Source of the DNA: Intestinimonas aquisgranensis
GTDB taxonomy: Bacteria > Bacillota > Clostridia > Oscillospirales > Oscillospiraceae
Direction: 5' to 3'
DNA length: 64,000 bases
NCBI GenBank assembly: GCA_020687605.1
Contig: JAJEQY010000001.1
Span: 1 to 64,000, forward strand
Each line of letters begins with the position of its first letter. Within the stretch, counting starts at the first letter, position 1. Made by a program: the position numbers and the translations under genes. Below the pieces are notes generated by a model, which did no database searches, was not told the DNA's origin, and saw only the letters and a program-made list of their open reading frames with translations. This document shows, in pieces, positions 1 to 6,876 of the stretch.

Positions 1-799
1 GCAGTCCTGTGATGGGAAGATAACTCTTTTCCGGCCCTTTGAACTCCACCGCATAGCTGCGGGGAAAATCCTCCTGCGAAAGAACCTCACACAGATAGTT
101 CAGCACTTCATGGCAGCATTCCTCCGTGTTGTCCCTGGCAGTAATACGGATCACAGCAAAGGCATCGTTGGCCGATGCAGTGAAGTGCTCTGTTTTCCGT
201 TTTTGCAAAGAGATCGGCAGCCTGCCGGTCCCATGTTCCCGGAGCTTTTTTACCATATCCGGACGGACTTTCTCCACCAAGCCCAAGAGATAATTGGTGT
301 CCAGATACTCAAAGTCCAAACCATACACTTTATAGCTCACCGCCACATAGCAGGCAAAACGCAGCAGCGGCTCCGGGACCTCCTCTGCACGGATATCTGG
401 TTTCAGGGAATACTCCCGATCCCAGAATTGGTCATCTTCATTGCCTGTCACGACAAAATACTTCTCCTGCAGCTCCCGTTTCAGCATATCAAGTAAATGG
501 TGGTCAATTTCACCCCACCGGCTCTGGCGGCGCAGGTTTTCGCTGAAGGCGATGGCCTTTTCCGCGTCAAGGGTCTCAGCCCGCTGCGCTTCGGTCCATG
601 TCCGAAGCAGTTGCCACACCTCAAAGGGCGCGCCTTCGCTGCTGACCACGACCGGTGGCCAGAGGGAATCAAGCCGCGTGATTCTCCCGTCAATGGCATC
701 CTGGATGCACTGGTCAAAGAGCGGCTGCAGTTCCTCCTGTACCTCTGGCTTCATCCAGTAACAGCGCCCGTCCGCACTATTTCGTTTTGGTAAACTCAT
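1..799 (-). CDS. Conserved protein of unknown function, 3' end cut by window edge
   Basis: An open frame runs leftward from ATG at 799-797 off the window edge, giving at least 266 residues without a stop. It starts MSLPKRNSADG and is preceded by a good AAAGAGGTGG ribosome site. It looks soluble and mixed alpha/beta, with no signal peptide, no membrane segment and no catalytic motif I recognise. It lies inside what I interpret as a skin-like element interrupting sigK, downstream of a TetR gene in the same direction. A factor-independent terminator and a leader ORF that stops on its start codon (see those entries) sit just upstream, so expression may be attenuated. Function unknown; coding status is well supported by length, RBS and lack of stops. 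Confidence 0.7.
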   Translation of the reverse strand, partial: MSLPKRNSADGRCYWMKPEVQEELQPLFDQCIQDAIDGRITRLDSLWPPVVVSSEGAPFEVWQLLRTWTEAQRAETLDAEKAIAFSENLRRQSRWGEIDHHLLDMLKRELQEKYFVVTGNEDDQFWDREYSLKPDIRAEEVPEPLLRFACYVAVSYKVYGLDFEYLDTNYLLGLVEKVRPDMVKKLREHGTGRLPISLQKRKTEHFTASANDAFAVIRITARDNTEECCHEVLNYLCEVLSQEDFPRSYAVEFKGPEKSYLPITGL

Positions 800-978
800 A
801 TCAGGCCACCTCTTTCCGAACAATAAAAAATGCCCCGCGACACCCTGTCATTTGGACAGGCTGACGCAGGGCGCGAAAAGGCCGCACAGAACCAAGACCT
901 GTATCCCAAGGCTCTGTGTCTGACGATATTCTGCTGTCTTTCCCGTCCGCTTGGACATGGGTACTCATCCCTATCCAT
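796..978 (-). CDS. Possible leader ORF (60 aa) between tetR and the partial gene
   Basis: A 60-codon frame starts 10 bases after the tetR stop behind AGGTGA and ends with a TGA that overlaps the ATG of the next gene (ATGA arrangement). It runs straight through the terminator hairpin at 823-873. The peptide begins MDRDEYPCPSGRER and resembles no family I know. The layout suggests translational coupling, or a leader peptide whose translation opens the terminator. It could equally be a chance frame in a structured 5' leader, and nothing here proves translation. Confidence 0.3.
   Translation of the reverse strand: MDRDEYPCPSGRERQQNIVRHRALGYRSWFCAAFSRPASACPNDRVSRGIFYCSERGGLI
823..873 (-). terminator. 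Terminator/attenuator hairpin upstream of the 799 gene
   Basis: Read on the minus strand, CCCTGCG pairs with CGCGGGG outside and CCTGTC with GACAGG inside, followed by CATTTTTTATTG. It lies about 25 bases upstream of the 799 start and downstream of tetR. It can end the tetR transcript or attenuate the next gene. A second hairpin (CACAGA with TCTGTG) sits before it in the leader. Confidence 0.6.
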
Positions 979-988
979 TTGCTTTCAC

Positions 989-1606
989 CTACCGCACATC
1001 CTCTTTTACCCGCTCCATCTCGTCCACCAGAGCCCTGACCTGGAAGTCTACCATGTCCTCCGCCACCTCTGGGAATAGAAATGGCATGGTGTCTGGAATG
1101 GCTTTGTGTACCATCATCATGCTGAGGGCCAGATTGCCAAACAGCCGGGGATCAATACTGTCCACAGGGAGGCCAAAGATGGAGAGCAGTTTCCCATAAA
1201 AACTGACCTGGTCCTGTCGAAAGGCCTGAAAATTCTCCTCGGAAAGGCAGCGGCGCGCCTGCTGCTCCTCCTCAATGGACAAAACAGCAACTCCGCTTTC
1301 GGACCCGTAGCAGCAGTTTTTCAGGAAGGTTTCCACGCCCGCCCGCCAACTGAGCGCCGGGTCCTCCATCAGCTGCCGGGCATAATCCAGTAGCCTGGGC
1401 TGCTGATATCGCAGGGCGTGGAGCACCAGTTCCTCCTTGGATGAGAAGAAACTGTAGAAGAAAGTCTTGGAGATTCCCACTTTTCCGCACAGAACATCAA
1501 TGCTGCTGTGAATCAATCCCCGATCCGCGATACACCGGATCATGGTGACCATCAGGGCTTCCTTTACCTGCGCCCTCTCCTCATCGGAATACGCCTTTCT
1601 TGCCAC
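989..1606 (-). CDS. TetR/AcrR-family transcriptional regulator
   Basis: This 205-residue protein has an N-terminal TetR helix-turn-helix at about residues 12-58, with the recognition-helix pattern VGISKTFFYSFFSSKEEL, and a helical ligand-binding C-terminal domain. Translation starts at GTG 1606 behind GGTGGTGA. Members of this family are dimeric repressors that respond to a small ligand; the ligand here cannot be inferred. Its own promoter lies at 1660-1687. It is transcribed away from the recombinase and toward the partial 799 gene, which is the obvious candidate target together with its own promoter. Confidence 0.9.
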   Translation of the reverse strand: MARKAYSDEERAQVKEALMVTMIRCIADRGLIHSSIDVLCGKVGISKTFFYSFFSSKEELVLHALRYQQPRLLDYARQLMEDPALSWRAGVETFLKNCCYGSESGVAVLSIEEEQQARRCLSEENFQAFRQDQVSFYGKLLSIFGLPVDSIDPRLFGNLALSMMMVHKAIPDTMPFLFPEVAEDMVDFQVRALVDEMERVKEDVR

Positions 1607-1659
1607 AAGCCGTCACCACCCTGTATAAAATATAAAATCAAAAAATGGTCTTTATTTGT

Positions 1660-1687
1660 ATTATAGCGAAACTTAAATGAAATGCAA
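1660..1687 (-). promoter_or_regulatory. Sigma-A type promoter of the tetR gene
   Basis: On the minus strand TTGCAT (1687-1682) and a perfect TATAAT (1665-1660) are 16 bases apart, 54 bases upstream of the tetR GTG. It lies in a locally AT-rich stretch. Confidence 0.7.
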
Positions 1688-1707
1688 GACTGTTCACAAA
1701 AATAAGT

Positions 1708-1730
1708 CCCCCGGTGCAACACACCGGGGG
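1708..1730 (-). terminator. Perfect 9-bp hairpin between tetR and recombinase
   Basis: CCCCCGGTG and CACCGGGGG are separated by a 5-base loop. Read on the minus strand the stem is followed by ACTTATTTTTG, a weak T tract, so it could stop antisense transcription coming out of the recombinase gene. A role as a protein-binding site is also possible. The rest of the 1607-1878 gap holds the tetR promoter and the inverted repeat listed next. Confidence 0.4.
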
Positions 1731-1825
1731 CATAGTAGGATGCGTTTGAGATGTCAGAGTAATCTTTGCTAATGCCTGCACAGATAAACCGCCGAAAACT
1801 TTGCTCTCGTATTTACCAAAAGAGG

Positions 1826-1859
1826 ACGATATGATATATTAATCTTACACACATATCGT
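1826..1859. repeat. Inverted repeat upstream of recombinase
   Basis: ACGATATG (1826-1833) and CATATCGT (1852-1859) form a perfect 8-base inverted repeat with an 18-base spacer, ending 19 bases before the recombinase ATG. It could be an operator. The same AT-rich segment holds ATATATT and CATATCGT, which faintly resemble mother-cell (sigma-E) promoter elements, but their spacing is too short to call a promoter. Confidence 0.35.
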
Positions 1860-1878
1860 ATGACAGGACGGTGATAGC

Positions 1879-3648
1879 ATGGTTGCTGCCAATCCAATCG
1901 TCATCTACTCCCGAAAATCCAAGTTTACCGGCAAAGGGGAGAGCATCGAAAACCAGATTGAAATGTGCAGGCAATATATCCGCCTGCAGTTCGGAGACGA
2001 TGCCGCAGAGCAGGCCCTGGTATATGAGGACGAAGGCTTCTCTGGCGGCACGCTGGAGCGCCCCCAATTCAAAAAAATGATGGCCGATGCAAAAGAAAAG
2101 AGCTTCCGCGCCATCGTTGTCTACCGCCTGGATCGGATCAGCCGCAACATCGGCGATTTTGCCAAACTGATCGAGCAGCTGAACCGGATGAAAATTGACT
2201 TCATCTCCATCAAGGAGCAGTTTGACACTTCCTCTCCCATGGGGCGGGCGATGATGTATATTTCCTCGGTTTTCTCCCAGCTGGAGCGGGAGACCATTGC
2301 CGAGCGTATCCGCGACAATATGCATGAGCTGTCCAAAACAGGGCGCTGGCTGGGCGGCAACACCCCCACCGGCTATGAGTCGGAGAGTGTCTCCCATGTG
2401 ACCATCGACGGCAAGACCAAGAAGGCCTGCAAACTGAAGATTCTCCCGGAGGAGATCGGTATCGTCAAACTGATCTACGACAAGTTCCTGGAAACCGGCT
2501 CGCTGACAAAGACGGAGACCTACCTGCTGCAAAATGGCTATACCACAAAGAACGGCAAGCAGTTCACCCGCTTTGCCGTCAAGGGAATCTTGTCCAATCC
2601 GGTTTATCTGATCGCCGACGAATTTGCCTACGATTACCTGACGAAAAATCATGTGGACCTCTTTACAGAACAAAGCGAATTTGACGGTGTCCACGGCATT
2701 ATGGCCTATAACCGCACCTTGCAGCAGCCGGGGAGAGCTCACCAGATCAAGCCCATGGAGGAGTGGATCGTGTCGGTGGGCAAGCACCAGGGTGTCATCG
2801 AGGGGAAGGCATGGGTCAAGGTACAGACGATTTTGGAGCGGAACAAATCCAAAAGTTACCGCAAGCCCCGCAGCAATGTGGCCCTGCTCTCCGGCCTGCT
2901 GATCTGTGGCAACTGCGGCGAGTACATGCGCCCCAAACTGTCCAAGCGCCGGAATACAAAGGGCGAGTTTATTTATACCTACCTCTGCTCCATGAAGGAG
3001 CGCAGCCGGGGCCATGTCTGCAACATAAAAAACTGCAACGGTAATACATTGGACGCCGATATCGTAGAGCAGTTGAAACATTTGAGTGAAGACGGCTCCG
3101 ATTTTATCCAGCAACTGGAACAGAGCAAGCGGGCGCTGTTGGGCAACCGGCAGAGCTATGACGCGGAGATCTCCAACTTGGAATCCGAGATCGCCGCAAA
3201 TGAGGAGGAGATCAAGGGCCTTGTCTCCGCCCTGGGAAAGTCCTCTGGCACCTCTGCCGAAAGTTATATTATGCAGCAGATTGATGAGTTGCACGAGAAA
3301 GGGGAGGGCTTGAAGCGGCATTTGGCGGAGTTGAAAGAGCTGACCTCCAGCCATGCCCTGGCAGACATTGAGTTTGACCTGCTGGCGCAGATGCTGTCCA
3401 CGTTCAAGGACACCGTGGACAAAATGACGGTGGAGCAGAAGCGGGCGGCCATCCGTACCTTTGTCAAGGAGATCATCTGGGATGGGACAGATGCCCATGT
3501 GGTGCTGTTTGGCTCGGAGTATGAATACGACTTTCCCAAGACACCGGTGGGTGTGGAGAATCAAGTCGCAGGCAGTAAAACAGAGGAAAATCTTGCAGAA
3601 GCGGCGGAAGGGGGCCTTGCGGAGCCGTCAGGAGAGGATAGCAAATGA
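1879..3648 (+). CDS. spoIVCA: Large serine recombinase, SpoIVCA-like (sigK element excisionase)
   Basis: This 589-residue protein has the large serine recombinase layout. The N-terminal resolvase domain (about 5-150) carries YSRKS with the likely nucleophile Ser14, and the helix motif VVYRLDRISRN. A recombinase domain follows (about 165-280), then a zinc ribbon starting at Cys343/Cys346 (CGNCGEYM) with later paired cysteines, then a coiled-coil tail (about 405-520). Such enzymes make a double-strand exchange at short core sites through a Ser-DNA link. The TGA stop (3646-3648) lies inside the AATGA at which the sigK 3' half begins. By analogy with Bacillus subtilis SpoIVCA and the Clostridioides difficile skin element I infer that it excises the element to rebuild sigK. 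It could instead belong to another element that merely chose this site. Confidence 0.85.
   Translation: MVAANPIVIYSRKSKFTGKGESIENQIEMCRQYIRLQFGDDAAEQALVYEDEGFSGGTLERPQFKKMMADAKEKSFRAIVVYRLDRISRNIGDFAKLIEQLNRMKIDFISIKEQFDTSSPMGRAMMYISSVFSQLERETIAERIRDNMHELSKTGRWLGGNTPTGYESESVSHVTIDGKTKKACKLKILPEEIGIVKLIYDKFLETGSLTKTETYLLQNGYTTKNGKQFTRFAVKGILSNPVYLIADEFAYDYLTKNHVDLFTEQSEFDGVHGIMAYNRTLQQPGRAHQIKPMEEWIVSVGKHQGVIEGKAWVKVQTILERNKSKSYRKPRSNVALLSGLLICGNCGEYMRPKLSKRRNTKGEFIYTYLCSMKERSRGHVCNIKNCNGNTLDADIVEQLKHLSEDGSDFIQQLEQSKRALLGNRQSYDAEISNLESEIAANEEEIKGLVSALGKSSGTSAESYIMQQIDELHEKGEGLKRHLAELKELTSSHALADIEFDLLAQMLSTFKDTVDKMTVEQKRAAIRTFVKEIIWDGTDAHVVLFGSEYEYDFPKTPVGVENQVAGSKTEENLAEAAEGGLAEPSGEDSK
3644..3648 (+). 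other. Putative recombination core (right end of skin-like element)
   Basis: The pentamer AATGA lies where homology to sigma-K begins (codons for Asn-Glu in NEILMHFRAQRK) and where the recombinase ORF ends. From memory, the B. subtilis sigK rearrangement also recombines within an AATGA pentamer at the same codons. The matching left site should lie outside the window at the end of the sigK 5' half. The exact core boundaries are inferred, not proved. Confidence 0.6.
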
Positions 3649-4018
3649 GATTCTCATGCATTTCAGGGCTCAGAGGAAGCTCCAGGGGGAGGTGTCCCTA
3701 TCGGACAGCCTGGAGGGGGAAGGAGATGGCGGGTCCCTCTCCCTGATGGACGTGCTTAGTGTGGATGACGATATGTTGGAAGAGCTGGATAACCGGGATG
3801 CCCAGGCCCAGGTGCGTCGGTGCGTCGAGCAATGCCTCACAGAACGGGAAAAGAGCATTATTATCCAGCGATATGGTCTGAACGGTCATGCGCCAAGGAC
3901 GCAGAGAGAGATCGCTGTGGAAAGCGGAATCTCACGGTCCTATGTATCCCGCATCGAAAAGAAGGCTTTGGAGAAGCTGAAAGCGGCGCTGGAGGGAGGG
4001 GAAAGGGCTCCGGGTTGA
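3644..4018 (+). CDS. sigK: 3' half of interrupted sigK (mother-cell sigma factor, SpoIIIC-like part)
   Basis: From codon 3644 the frame encodes 124 residues matching the C-terminal half of sporulation sigma-K. They cover the end of region 2.4 (NEILMHFRAQRK), region 3 (VSLSDSLEG, SLMDVLSVDD) and region 4 with its helix-turn-helix (TQREIAVESGISRSYVSRIE). No start codon or RBS belongs to it. The in-frame codons upstream are recombinase DNA in another frame. The N-terminal half (core binding and most of region 2) is absent and should lie left of the window. The piece would be silent until the recombinase joins the halves. In the spore-forming pathway sigma-K drives late mother-cell coat and cortex genes. 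If no 5' half exists to the left, this is a pseudogene fragment. Confidence 0.85.
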   Translation, partial: NEILMHFRAQRKLQGEVSLSDSLEGEGDGGSLSLMDVLSVDDDMLEELDNRDAQAQVRRCVEQCLTEREKSIIIQRYGLNGHAPRTQREIAVESGISRSYVSRIEKKALEKLKAALEGGERAPG

Positions 4019-4043
4019 TTCCAGGTTCGGAGCGTGGTACACT
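4015..4043 (+). promoter_or_regulatory. Promoter of the GTPase-NYN gene, overlapping the sigK stop
   Basis: TTGATT (4015-4020) and TACACT (4038-4043) are spaced 17 bases apart. The -35 box overlaps the sigK TGA (4016-4018). This would let the GTPase gene be expressed in growing cells even though sigK is interrupted. Confidence 0.55.
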
Positions 4044-4057
4044 AAGAAAAGCTGAAT

Positions 4058-4105
4058 GGGGGCGGCGGAGACCGGACATCGGCTCCGGCGCCCTCTCTTT
4101 ATATT
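4058..4105 (+). terminator. Terminator-like leader hairpin before the GTPase-NYN gene
   Basis: A 13-base arm (4058-4070) pairs with 4083-4095 with one mismatch and one G-U pair, followed by TCTTTATATT. It can be the sigK terminator or an attenuator in the GTPase leader. Classical tet(M) genes are known to use leader attenuation, which makes the second reading worth testing. The T run is weak. Confidence 0.45.
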
Positions 4106-4143
4106 CAGAAGGGAAACTGGCAGATAAAGAGGAAGAAGTGCTT

Positions 4144-6801
4144 ATGAAAAAACTGGCCGTCGGCATTCTGGCCCATGTGGATGCAGGCAAAACCACTCTG
4201 TCGGAAGGCTTGCTCTACCGGAGCGGGTCGCTCCGGCGTTTGGGCCGGGTGGATCACCAGGACGCTTTTCTGGACACCGACCCCATCGAGCGGGAGCGGG
4301 GCATCACCATCTTTTCCAAGCAGGCCATCCTGCCGCTGGGGGAGACTACCATCACACTATTGGATACGCCGGGGCACGTAGACTTCTCCAGCGAAGCGGA
4401 GCGGACCATGAGGGTACTGGACTACGCCATCCTGGTCATCAGCGGTACAGACGGGGTCCAGGGCCATACCATGACATTGTGGAAGCTCCTGAAACGCTAC
4501 AGTGTACCGGTTTTCCTCTTCGTGAACAAGATGGACCTGGCAGGAGCGGACCGGACTGCACTCATCCGTGATCTGAAGGGCAAACTGGATGACGGGTGTA
4601 TCGATGTGGGAGATGGCATCGATACGGACTGGCTGGAGGAAGCCGCCATGTGTGATGAGTCCGTCATGGAGGCCTATTTGGAGAGCGGGACTCTGTCTGA
4701 TGACGTACTGGCCAGCCTAGTAGCGGAACGCAAGCTCTTTCCCTGCTGCTTCGGCTCTGCCCTGAAGCTGGAAGGGGTGGACCATCTGCTGGACGGTCTG
4801 GACCGTTATACCCGTCAGAAGCCGGCACCGGCTGAATTCGGAGCGCGAATTTTTAAAATTGCCCGGGACGCTCAAGGAAACCGGCTGACCTATTTAAAGG
4901 TTACTGGTGGGACGCTGAAGGTAAAGGACCTGCTGACCAACCGCCGTCCTGGCCTGCCGGACGAAAAGGTGTGGGAGGAGAAGGCTGATCAGATCCGCAT
5001 TTACTCCGGGGAGAAGTTCCAGACGGTGGAGCGGGCAGAGCCGGGAACGGTGTGTGCAGTCACCGGCCTGAGCCAGACAAAGCCGGGCGAGAGCCTGGGA
5101 TTTGAGCCGCCGGGGGAGGATCCAGCACTGGAACCTGTCCTCTCGTGTCAGGTGTTGCTGCCCGAGGGCCAGGACCCTTATACTGCCATGATGAAGCTGC
5201 GACAGCTAGAGGAGGAGGACCCTCAGCTCCACCTGGTGTGGAATAAGCAGCTTCGGGAGATTCACATCCAGCTTATGGGCCAGATCCAGCTGGAGGTCCT
5301 CCGGCGGCTGGCTCTGGAGCGGTTTGGCCTGGAGATCTCCTTCGGGCCGGGGAGTATCGTCTACCGGGAGACCGTTGCTGCCCCGGTGGAGGGAGTGGGG
5401 CACTATGAACCCCTGCGCCACTATGCTGAGGTCCACTTGCTTCTGGAACCGCTGCCGCCTGGGAGCGGTCTGCGGTTTGGCACCGCCTGCCCGGAGGACG
5501 TACTGGAGGGGCGCTGGCAGCGGCTGATTCTCACTCATCTGGAGGAGAAGGCCCACCTGGGCGTGCTCACCGGCTCGCCCATCACTGACATGAGCATCAT
5601 CCTGACGGCGGGCCGTGCTCACGAGAAGCATACCGAGGGAGGCGACTTCCGGCAGGCCACTTACCGGGCAGTACGCCAGGGGCTCATGGAGGCCCAGAGT
5701 GTCCTCCTGGAGCCCTGGTATGACTTCCGCCTTGAAATTCCCGGGGAATATGTGGGCCGGGCCATGTCCGACCTTCAGCGTATGGGGGGGCGGGTAGCCC
5801 CGCCTGAGACCCTGGGGAGCGAAACGGTGCTTACTGGAACTGCTCCGGTGGCCGAGCTGGGGGACTATGCCAGGGAGGTGACGGCTTACACCAGGGGCCA
5901 GGGCAGACTGAACTGCGTCTTCCGGGGCTATGAGCCCTGCCGGAATCAGGACAGCGTGGTGGAGGCGCTGGGCTACGACCCGGACCGGGATCTGGAGAAC
6001 CCTGCTGACTCGGTATTCTGTTCCCACGGTGCAGGGTATGTGGTAAAGTGGGACAAGGTACCCGAGATGGCCCACGTGAGCAGCGGGATCGATCTTGCAC
6101 CGGCGGAGGAGGTGGTGCCGGACCCTACGCCTGCCGGCGGGTGCCGGCGGAGCTGGGCGGGCTCACTGGAGGAGGACAAGGAGCTCCAGGCCATCTATGA
6201 GCGGACCTACGGCAAGGTAGAGCGGGAGGCATTTCGACCTGCGCCTAAGCCTGCCCGTACCAGTCTGGACGGGGAAAAATACCGACTCATGGAACAAAAC
6301 CGGGGACCGGAATATCTGTTGGTGGATGGCTACAATATCATTTTTGCCTGGGAAGAGCTCAAAGCGGTGGCCCAGGACAACCTGGACGCCGCCCGAAAAA
6401 TGCTCATGGACCTTTTGAGCAACTACCAGGGATTCCGCAAGTGTGAGGTCATCCTGGTCTTTGACGCCTACAAGGTACCGGGGAACCTGGGAGAAGTCAC
6501 CCGTTACCACAATATTTATGTAGTCTACACCAAAGAGGCCGAAACGGCGGACGCCTATATCGAGAAAACCACCTTTGAACTGGGCAAGCGCCACAGGGTC
6601 CGAGTGGCCACCTCGGACGGCGCGGAACAGCTCATCATCCTGGGTCACGGTGCCCTGCGGCTGTCGGCCACGGTGTTCCGCCAGGAGATGGAGCAGGTGA
6701 GTGGGCAGATCGCTGCCGTGCTGGCCAAAAACAACCGTCGGGAACGGTCAGCGCCGGTGCGCCATGCCATGGACAGAGCCATAGAGAAAAAGAAGCGCTG
6801 A
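4144..6801 (+). CDS. Tet(M)-type translational GTPase fused to a C-terminal NYN (YacP/Rae1-like) domain
   Basis: I chose ATG 4144 because the GTPase fold starts there directly (MKKLAVGILAHVDAGKTT) behind GAGGAAG; this gives 885 residues. GTPase motifs are complete: AHVDAGKTT (10-18), ERGITI, DTPGHVDF (near 74) and NKMD (near 128). EF-G-like domains II to V follow to about residue 650. Residues 720-870 are an added NYN/PIN-type domain with acidic residues Asp728 (VDGYN), Asp774 (VFDAY), Asp803 (TADAYIE) and Asp825 (TSDGAEQ). Tet(M) proteins bind the ribosome and displace tetracycline; Rae1/YacP cuts mRNA in the ribosomal A site. Where Tet(M) has its YYSPVST tip loop this protein has RAHEKHTEGG, so drug resistance is doubtful. 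I infer a ribosome-associated RNA-cleavage factor. Confidence 0.85.
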   Translation: MKKLAVGILAHVDAGKTTLSEGLLYRSGSLRRLGRVDHQDAFLDTDPIERERGITIFSKQAILPLGETTITLLDTPGHVDFSSEAERTMRVLDYAILVISGTDGVQGHTMTLWKLLKRYSVPVFLFVNKMDLAGADRTALIRDLKGKLDDGCIDVGDGIDTDWLEEAAMCDESVMEAYLESGTLSDDVLASLVAERKLFPCCFGSALKLEGVDHLLDGLDRYTRQKPAPAEFGARIFKIARDAQGNRLTYLKVTGGTLKVKDLLTNRRPGLPDEKVWEEKADQIRIYSGEKFQTVERAEPGTVCAVTGLSQTKPGESLGFEPPGEDPALEPVLSCQVLLPEGQDPYTAMMKLRQLEEEDPQLHLVWNKQLREIHIQLMGQIQLEVLRRLALERFGLEISFGPGSIVYRETVAAPVEGVGHYEPLRHYAEVHLLLEPLPPGSGLRFGTACPEDVLEGRWQRLILTHLEEKAHLGVLTGSPITDMSIILTAGRAHEKHTEGGDFRQATYRAVRQGLMEAQSVLLEPWYDFRLEIPGEYVGRAMSDLQRMGGRVAPPETLGSETVLTGTAPVAELGDYAREVTAYTRGQGRLNCVFRGYEPCRNQDSVVEALGYDPDRDLENPADSVFCSHGAGYVVKWDKVPEMAHVSSGIDLAPAEEVVPDPTPAGGCRRSWAGSLEEDKELQAIYERTYGKVEREAFRPAPKPARTSLDGEKYRLMEQNRGPEYLLVDGYNIIFAWEELKAVAQDNLDAARKMLMDLLSNYQGFRKCEVILVFDAYKVPGNLGEVTRYHNIYVVYTKEAETADAYIEKTTFELGKRHRVRVATSDGAEQLIILGHGALRLSATVFRQEMEQVSGQIAAVLAKNNRRERSAPVRHAMDRAIEKKKR

Positions 6802-6876
6802 GGACCGGCGCCCGTCATATCTCACAGCCCGTCCGAATAGGATGGGATGAAACCGTGAGGATGGGGGGCGTCAGGT

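Noticed and set aside
1813..3564. Minus-strand open frame of 583 codons opposite the recombinase
   Set aside because: Antisense shadow of a clear serine recombinase; no RBS and no recognisable domains.
3461..3643. Upstream extension of the sigK 3' frame to ATG 3461
   Set aside because: These codons are the recombinase gene in another frame and bear no sigma-factor homology; the sigK homology starts at 3644.
4144..6801. Annotation as tetracycline-resistance gene tet(M)/tet(W)
   Set aside because: GTPase motifs fit, but the domain IV tip lacks YYSPVST and there is a C-terminal nuclease-like domain. Conserved chromosomal context also argues against an acquired resistance gene.
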